A program made the position numbers and the translations under genes. From NCBI GenBank assembly GCA_964489835.1, contig CAZBBC010000153.1:1-10287 (forward strand): a stretch of 10,287 bases of DNA, in the 5' to 3' direction. Below the pieces are notes generated by a model. The model ran no database searches and was not told the DNA's origin. It saw nothing but the letters and a program-made list of their open reading frames with translations. This document shows, piece after piece, positions 6,340 through 10,287 of the stretch (its first letter is position 1; every line of letters begins with the position of its first letter). Source of the DNA: CAZBBC01 sp964489835. GTDB lineage: Bacteria; Calditrichota; Calditrichia; JAJRVZ01.

Positions 6340-6474
6340 CTATTCGGGTAATGTCCTCCTTCCTTTCCCTTCATTAAACTCAAATATTAAGTCATAGGGT
6401 TCTATTTTAAAAATATTTCGGGTAACATTTTTAAATAAGGCAACCGTACTGGAAATAATGCTTGACGTTAAACA
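6340..6474 (-). pseudogene. Coding-like scrap downstream of the lipoprotein gene
   Basis: A frame without its own start reads TVALFKNVTRNIFKIEPYD and then LIFEFNEGKGRRTLPE before a TAG at 6342-6340. It stays open back into the 3' end of the lipoprotein gene in another frame. Either it is the tail of a lost gene, or the lipoprotein gene has a frameshift near its end. The composition is protein-like; no family recognised. Confidence 0.35.
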
Positions 6475-6476
6475 TT

Positions 6477-7526
6477 CTATCTTATGAACCGGGTATACCA
6501 ATCTTTTCCTGTGTAATCATAGGACATTTCATTGATGTGATAGATGCCATATTCATCATAAGGAACATAGGTTTTTAATACTTTAAGATTATCATCACAC
6601 TGATAAAGTAACTCATCTTCATTGTCGGATAACCATATATAGGGTGGATGAATACAAAAGGAGGTAATATATATATCCGGGCGGGAAGGGGTAATTTCTT
6701 TTTCTAAAGTGAAACTAGATTCATCGTAAATAAATATTCTATCAAATGCTAAAATATATATTTTCTCTCCTGAATAATAGATATCATTGCAGAAATGAGG
6801 TAGTTCATATCTTTCTTCTTCCTTCAAATATGTTGTAGTTAATTTAATTTTATATAAGAGCTGATCAATTTTATCCACTAAATAAAAATATCCGGGTGTT
6901 TTTCCAATACATATTTTAACATCCCTTATATTTATATCTGTAATTTTTGAATATTTTTGAATCTGAAGCCATTGTTGTTTTTCACTGTCCCACTTATAAC
7001 GGAAAATTACCGTATCCGGATGGGTGTCGCTGGGAGAAAGAGCATAAATTAAATACGGTTCTTCATAATGGAAAGAAAATATCACATCACCTGTCGTATT
7101 CCTCGTATAATCCTCAAATTCTGAATAACTATTAAAAAATTTTGAACCGGGAATATAATAAATATCAGGCAGCATGAAGACCATCGTACTGTCATCGTAA
7201 TTTTGAAAGTATTTTTTTTCTGCTACCTCATATCCATCTCTATAAAAATTCAACAAATACGTTCCCACATATAAAGTATCAAAAGAAAAACTGCCCTGAG
7301 CATCCGTAAAGACGGTTTTAGAGATTGAAATTGAGGTTTCTAATAATTGTGATGAGTGGATTTTTACCCGAATTGAATCAAGGGGTTCATTCAGATCGAT
7401 ATCTTTGACGATTCCATCCAATCGATAATGGGCCGGATCCGGGGCAGTTAGTTCATGGCTTTGCTTTTCCCAGCAGGAGCTTACTAGGAAAGATAGCAAA
7501 ATAATTTTAGATATATTGATTAACAT
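6477..7526 (-). CDS. Lipoprotein with carboxypeptidase-regulatory-like domain
   Basis: A 349-residue envelope lipoprotein. The N-terminal signal ends in a lipobox, LVSSC, with Cys18 as the lipidated residue; the mature N-terminus is polar. Residues about 34-120 look like a CarboxypepD_reg / CNA-B-type beta-sandwich (YRLDGIVKDIDLNEPLDSI, TDAQGSFSFDTLYVGTYLL, RDGYE). The remaining 230 residues consist of repeated aromatic beta-strand pairs (VIFRYKWDSEKQQW, YFYLVDKIDQLLYKI, IYILAFDRIFIYDES, YIWLSDNEDELLYQC), suggesting a partial or small beta-propeller. No catalytic motif is visible; a surface binding or structural role is likely. The ATG at 7526 has only a weak GAG upstream. A coding-like tail in another frame follows the stop (6340-6474), so a 3' frameshift cannot be excluded. 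Confidence 0.8.
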   Translation of the reverse strand: MLINISKIILLSFLVSSCWEKQSHELTAPDPAHYRLDGIVKDIDLNEPLDSIRVKIHSSQLLETSISISKTVFTDAQGSFSFDTLYVGTYLLNFYRDGYEVAEKKYFQNYDDSTMVFMLPDIYYIPGSKFFNSYSEFEDYTRNTTGDVIFSFHYEEPYLIYALSPSDTHPDTVIFRYKWDSEKQQWLQIQKYSKITDINIRDVKICIGKTPGYFYLVDKIDQLLYKIKLTTTYLKEEERYELPHFCNDIYYSGEKIYILAFDRIFIYDESSFTLEKEITPSRPDIYITSFCIHPPYIWLSDNEDELLYQCDDNLKVLKTYVPYDEYGIYHINEMSYDYTGKDWYTRFIR

Positions 7527-7838
7527 TAGATCTCAAAAATTGAATAAACAATAAAATTGTATATGGATAAGCCACCTAAATATTTTTATGTTAGTATTAC
7601 TGAATTTGTATAAACAGATAAAGCAAAAACATGCACTATCAATACACCAGTATATATAAAATTCCAATATTGCTCTTATAATTATATGTTTACTTCATTC
7701 GTTGTTTCAGAAAGGAGACCAGGATTTGTTGAAATTCTGTAATTTAACGTTGTTTTACTATTCCAAACACTTCAGCTAAAAATTAATTTAGTTCATGAGT
7801 TTCTAAATCAGATATTACTACGAAACAGATTATAAAGA

Positions 7839-7861
7839 CTAAATTAAAATTTTTAATTTAG
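7839..7861. repeat. Perfect 23-nt AT-rich palindrome
   Basis: Arms CTAAATTAAAA (7839-7849) and TTTTAATTTAG (7851-7861) are exact reverse complements around a single base, followed by a C5T5 run. It could be a weak bidirectional terminator for an RNA crossing the gap, or an operator-like site. The stem has only one G-C pair. Confidence 0.45.
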
Positions 7862-8029
7862 CCCCCTTTTTGCTTGCTAACTGCGACTTACCCTGTTACG
7901 GCATATAAAACTTATCTACCGACAACAATATAATAAATTATAGGACCATTGCAATACATTTATAGATGTTATGCTATTATAACTAAAAACTTTGTTTTTT
8001 TTCTTTTGTCTTTTGTCTTTGATTTGTTT

Positions 8030-8053
8030 GCAGCAATATGCTGCGGTATGGAT
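8030..8053. repeat. GC-rich hairpin repeat, copy 2
   Basis: GCAGCA-ATA-TGCTGC (8030-8044) followed by GGTATGGAT. Compared with copy 1 (3258-3279) the stem has gained an A-T pair and the loop differs, but the GCAGC/GCTGC stem and the GGTATG tail are the same. Pairing has been kept while sequence varied, as expected of a structured element. Confidence 0.6.
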
Positions 8054-8401
8054 TACTTGATGATATTGAGGTGCATTTTTTAATTATTTTGCTAATGAAG
8101 TATCCTGTTGTGGACGAAATATATAAGAAATATATGGTTATGAACTATTTGATCATCTCATCGGTGCGAGTAATCAATAAGTCGTGTGTCTTAATTAACT
8201 GCAAAAAATGAGGATTATTTTAAATAAATCAATTATTGATTTCTGTGCTTATTATCACTTAAATGAATAATTATAGTGGTATAATAGTCAAGAAATTAAT
8301 GGTTTAGCCGATATACATATTTATATTGACTTTTTACAATGGTATATTCACTATGATAAACCACTGATTTGATAGAAGAAAATCAACGGAGCGATAAATA
8401 C

Positions 8402-8923
8402 ATGTCTAAAAAATTTGCTTTCGTTTTACTATTGGTAACTACCCTGACAATGATTACAAGAGCGCAGGAAATCCTTCCTTCCCTCTCCGATATACAGTAT
8501 GAAATTCAGGCAGATTCACTCTCCAGAGCCAATAAATCCCAGGATTTATCACTTTCGATTACCTGTGGGTCCGCAAGTGAAGTAGATACCTATGCTTTGA
8601 AAATTGAGGAAGCGGCGGCGCAGTTAACCGTTGTCTCAGCTGAATTTAACAATGAATCCATTTGGTTGATCAATGCACAATCTAAATCAAATAGAGAAAA
8701 TGTTTTGGCCTGGTATTATTATCCTGAGGATAATTTACTCCGGCTGTACCCCTCTGATTGGCAGACACCCTATACTCTGAATGTGGTCGTGCGGATAAAT
8801 TTATTGCGGCCGTTTACGATCGCAAAAAAAGCCCGGTCTTCTGTCAGTCTTCAGATTGAATCAGATATGGGAAAGTTCCAGTGTGCAACTATTGGCATGG
8901 GGAACAGGGTAGCATTCAAATAA
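8402..8923 (+). CDS. Small secreted protein, unknown function
   Basis: A 173-residue protein with a clear signal peptide (MSKKFAFVLLLVTTLTMITRA, cleavage likely before QE). The start is placed at the ATG at 8402, not at the in-frame TTG at 8369. GGAG at 8388-8391 lies 10 nt before the ATG, and the signal peptide then begins directly with a basic n-region. The mature part is rich in beta-strand-forming residues (LSLSITCGSA, AAAQLTVVSAEF, LAWYYYPEDNLLRLYPSDW, YTLNVVVRINL), consistent with one Ig- or cohesin-like sandwich, but no family is recognised. Two cysteines occur, one near mature residue 34 and one near the C-terminus. It lies 159 bp upstream of a large secreted-protein gene and may share its export route; no type IX sorting domain is visible. 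Confidence 0.78.
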   Translation: MSKKFAFVLLLVTTLTMITRAQEILPSLSDIQYEIQADSLSRANKSQDLSLSITCGSASEVDTYALKIEEAAAQLTVVSAEFNNESIWLINAQSKSNRENVLAWYYYPEDNLLRLYPSDWQTPYTLNVVVRINLLRPFTIAKKARSSVSLQIESDMGKFQCATIGMGNRVAFK

Positions 8924-9042
8924 AAAGATAAATGTTATGTGATTATTATACAGCTAAATAATTTGTGCAAAAAATAATAGTGAAACTTATCAAATAGAAA
9001 TAATGAAAATTTTTAATAGCCGTTTTTTGGGATTAACAAAAT

Positions 9043-9057
9043 TGTCTGTTGCAGACA
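9043..9057 (+). promoter_or_regulatory. Hairpin in the leader of the large secreted-protein gene
   Basis: TGTCTG-TTG-CAGACA is a perfect 6-bp stem with a 3-nt loop, ending 25 nt before the start codon at 9083. There is no U-tract after it, so it is more likely a leader structure or protein-binding palindrome than a terminator. Confidence 0.3.
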
Positions 9058-9082
9058 GATACCACAAACAAAAGGTTATAAT

Positions 9083-10287
9083 ATGTTGAGGCGGTTTAAA
9101 GGTATTCTGCTATTTATTTTTCTTCTGATGACAGCAACCTATGCCGATCAGGGTGGAAATGATAGTTTTGGCTATATGTGGACGAACTCTAACGGAATCA
9201 CTAAAATTAACTATGATTGGATAGATGTGAGGGATGGCACTGTCCTTTATAGTGACGCGAGTGGCAGAATTATAGATTCTTTATCCAGTGCAATCCCACT
9301 GCCTTTTACTTTTAGTTTTTATGGCGAGAATCAGGATTCAATTTACATTTCATCCAATGGATGGGTTAGTTTCTCAACTCCTGATAATTCCTGGCCGGGA
9401 AATAGCGCCATACCCGGCGGTGCCGGACCGGATTCGATGATAGCTGTCTACTGGGATTCGCTAATCAGTAGCGCGAACTGGGGGGGCGGTGTTTATTATA
9501 AAACGCTCGGTTCATATCCCAGTCGAAAATTTGTCATCCAATGGGATCTTCGTGAAAAAAGAGCCGGCCCCACAGATTATTTTCCGGTGAACTTTGAGCT
9601 TGTTTTATACGAACATTCAAATCTGATAAAATTTCAGTATTACGAGACCAATAGTTTTTTTAACGGAGGAAGCAGCGCGACCATTGGATTAAAGAAAGAT
9701 ACCACGACCGGTATTGAATTTAGTTTTGATAGTACCGGTGCTGTCGCTTCTTCCCAGGCGATTTTATTCCATAATAAATTCGTCGATGGAGCGGAGGCCA
9801 CCATCTCTCCCACATCTGTTCCGGCAGGAAATGTTGAAACGTTCCATTATATTTTTGATAATATAGACACAACGCCGGCAGGATTAGGGAAATTGGATAG
9901 ATTTGCGATTGGAAATCCGTTCGGCGCCTCTCGTATTCCCGTTATTACCAGTGTAAAAATCGATAGTAATAACGCCTTTATCCAAATGTCTCCGAACAAA
10001 CCGTCCGATCCGGGATTTGCAACCTGGCAGTATATCGGTGATTCATTAATTATTCAAACCTCTAATTTCGATGTCCTTGATTCCATGGTTGTAACTTTTA
10101 TACAAACCATGCCCGACTCCCTCGACCAGAATAAATCCTATGGTAGTTCCTATAATGCTGTTTTGGATTCAAGCAGTCGGCGCACAGCCACAGAAATTAA
10201 TTGGGATGTTGATGTCATAGGAAATAGTGTCAGTTATTATACGTTAACGCCCTCGGGTGAGAGTACAGTGACGGTGGGGGACAGTAT
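9083..10287 (+). CDS. Large secreted nidogen-like / Ig-like protein, 5' part (runs off the window)
   Basis: Open from the ATG at 9083 to the window edge (401 codons plus 2 nt) with no stop. AAAGG at 9071-9075 is the ribosome site, 7 nt ahead. Residues 1-21 are a signal peptide (basic MLRRFK, hydrophobic core, cleavage after TYA). Residues about 27-235 form a nidogen-like extracellular module: GYMWTNSNG, LPFTFSFYGE, YISSNGWVSF, VYWDSL, KFVIQWD, FELVLYEHSNLIKFQYYE. From about 240 a second beta-sandwich begins (ATISPTSVPAGNVETFHYIF...LDRFAIGNPFG), of the Ig-like type often repeated in long surface proteins of FCB-group bacteria. The total length is unknown and is likely to include more repeats and a C-terminal sorting or anchoring domain. 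A surface or secreted adhesion-type role is inferred; no enzymatic motif is seen. Confidence 0.85.
   Translation, partial: MLRRFKGILLFIFLLMTATYADQGGNDSFGYMWTNSNGITKINYDWIDVRDGTVLYSDASGRIIDSLSSAIPLPFTFSFYGENQDSIYISSNGWVSFSTPDNSWPGNSAIPGGAGPDSMIAVYWDSLISSANWGGGVYYKTLGSYPSRKFVIQWDLREKRAGPTDYFPVNFELVLYEHSNLIKFQYYETNSFFNGGSSATIGLKKDTTTGIEFSFDSTGAVASSQAILFHNKFVDGAEATISPTSVPAGNVETFHYIFDNIDTTPAGLGKLDRFAIGNPFGASRIPVITSVKIDSNNAFIQMSPNKPSDPGFATWQYIGDSLIIQTSNFDVLDSMVVTFIQTMPDSLDQNKSYGSSYNAVLDSSSRRTATEINWDVDVIGNSVSYYTLTPSGESTVTVGDS

Larger units (their letters stand above)
7527..8401. other. Long AT-rich non-coding gap
   Basis: About 875 bp between divergently oriented genes, with no ORF of protein-like character on either strand. 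It contains a perfect 23-nt palindrome (7839-7861), a pyrimidine run with TTTTGTC units (about 8001-8020) leading into hairpin repeat copy 2 (8030-8053), and a TTGACT at 8326-8331 with TATGAT at 8352-8357. The last pair has a 20-bp spacer, too long for a confident promoter. Regulatory sites for both flanking genes must lie here, but none can be firmly placed. Confidence 0.5.

Noticed and set aside
6264..7730. Inverted pair AAAGGAGACCnGGnTTT flanking the lipoprotein gene (minus strand near 6264-6281, plus strand near 7712-7728)
   Set aside because: Only about 15 of 17 bases match and similarity ends at once on both sides. In 10 kb of AT-rich sequence such a pair is expected by chance, and no transposase is present.
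8209..8271. 20-codon plus-strand ORF starting ATGAGGATTATT
   Set aside because: Too short, without a ribosome site, and of plain AT-rich composition.
8326..8357. TTGACT / TATGAT promoter for the small secreted protein
   Set aside because: The 20-bp spacer is too long for a standard promoter, and in an FCB-type organism the consensus may differ; kept only as a remark.
8369..8401. TTG at 8369 as start of the small secreted protein
   Set aside because: The ATG at 8402 has a good GGAG ribosome site and begins directly with a standard signal peptide; the TTG would add 11 polar residues ahead of it.

Overview
The window is AT-rich and comes from a Gram-negative bacterium. A lipobox lipoprotein with a carboxypeptidase-regulatory-like domain, a large secreted beta-sandwich protein, GAF-GGDEF signalling and long AT-rich gaps with short dispersed repeats all suggest the FCB superphylum (Calditrichota, KSB1, Marinimicrobia or Bacteroidota-like). 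That placement is an inference from gene style; no marker gene is present.

Layout. (1) 1-3144, plus strand: a leader with several inverted repeats, a GAF-GGDEF diguanylate cyclase (285-1913) and a TPR protein (1996-3144), 82 bp apart and possibly cotranscribed. (2) 3161-3279: a repeat island of four tandem 10-mers followed by a GC-rich hairpin whose relative recurs at 8030. (3) 3288-7526, all minus strand: an accessory-looking block. It holds a small TTG-start membrane protein, a membrane-anchored PPP-type phosphatase resembling Shewanella-like phosphatases, a small membrane protein that may have lost its C-terminus, a membrane zinc-ribbon protein cut by an in-frame TAA, a relic of an alpha/beta-hydrolase esterase, two further coding-like scraps and a lipoprotein. 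Several of these genes follow GTTRRRY-like heptamers, and one gap has a partial attC look, so a decayed gene-cassette array is possible but unproven. (4) 7527-8401: an AT-rich gap with a 23-nt palindrome and the second hairpin repeat. (5) 8402-10287, plus strand: a small secreted protein and the first 401 codons of a large secreted nidogen-like/Ig-like protein that runs off the window.

The strongest non-routine observation is at 5306-5629. The reading frame after the stop codon of the 76-residue ORF stays open for 30 codons and supplies the second CxxC pair of a zinc ribbon, so this is one gene interrupted by a single nonsense codon (or a recoded stop). The nearby esterase relic keeps a ribosome-binding site and start codon but has lost most of its body. 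Together they indicate active gene decay in the 3.5-6.5 kb region. No rRNA, tRNA, CRISPR array, transposase or integrase gene was seen.
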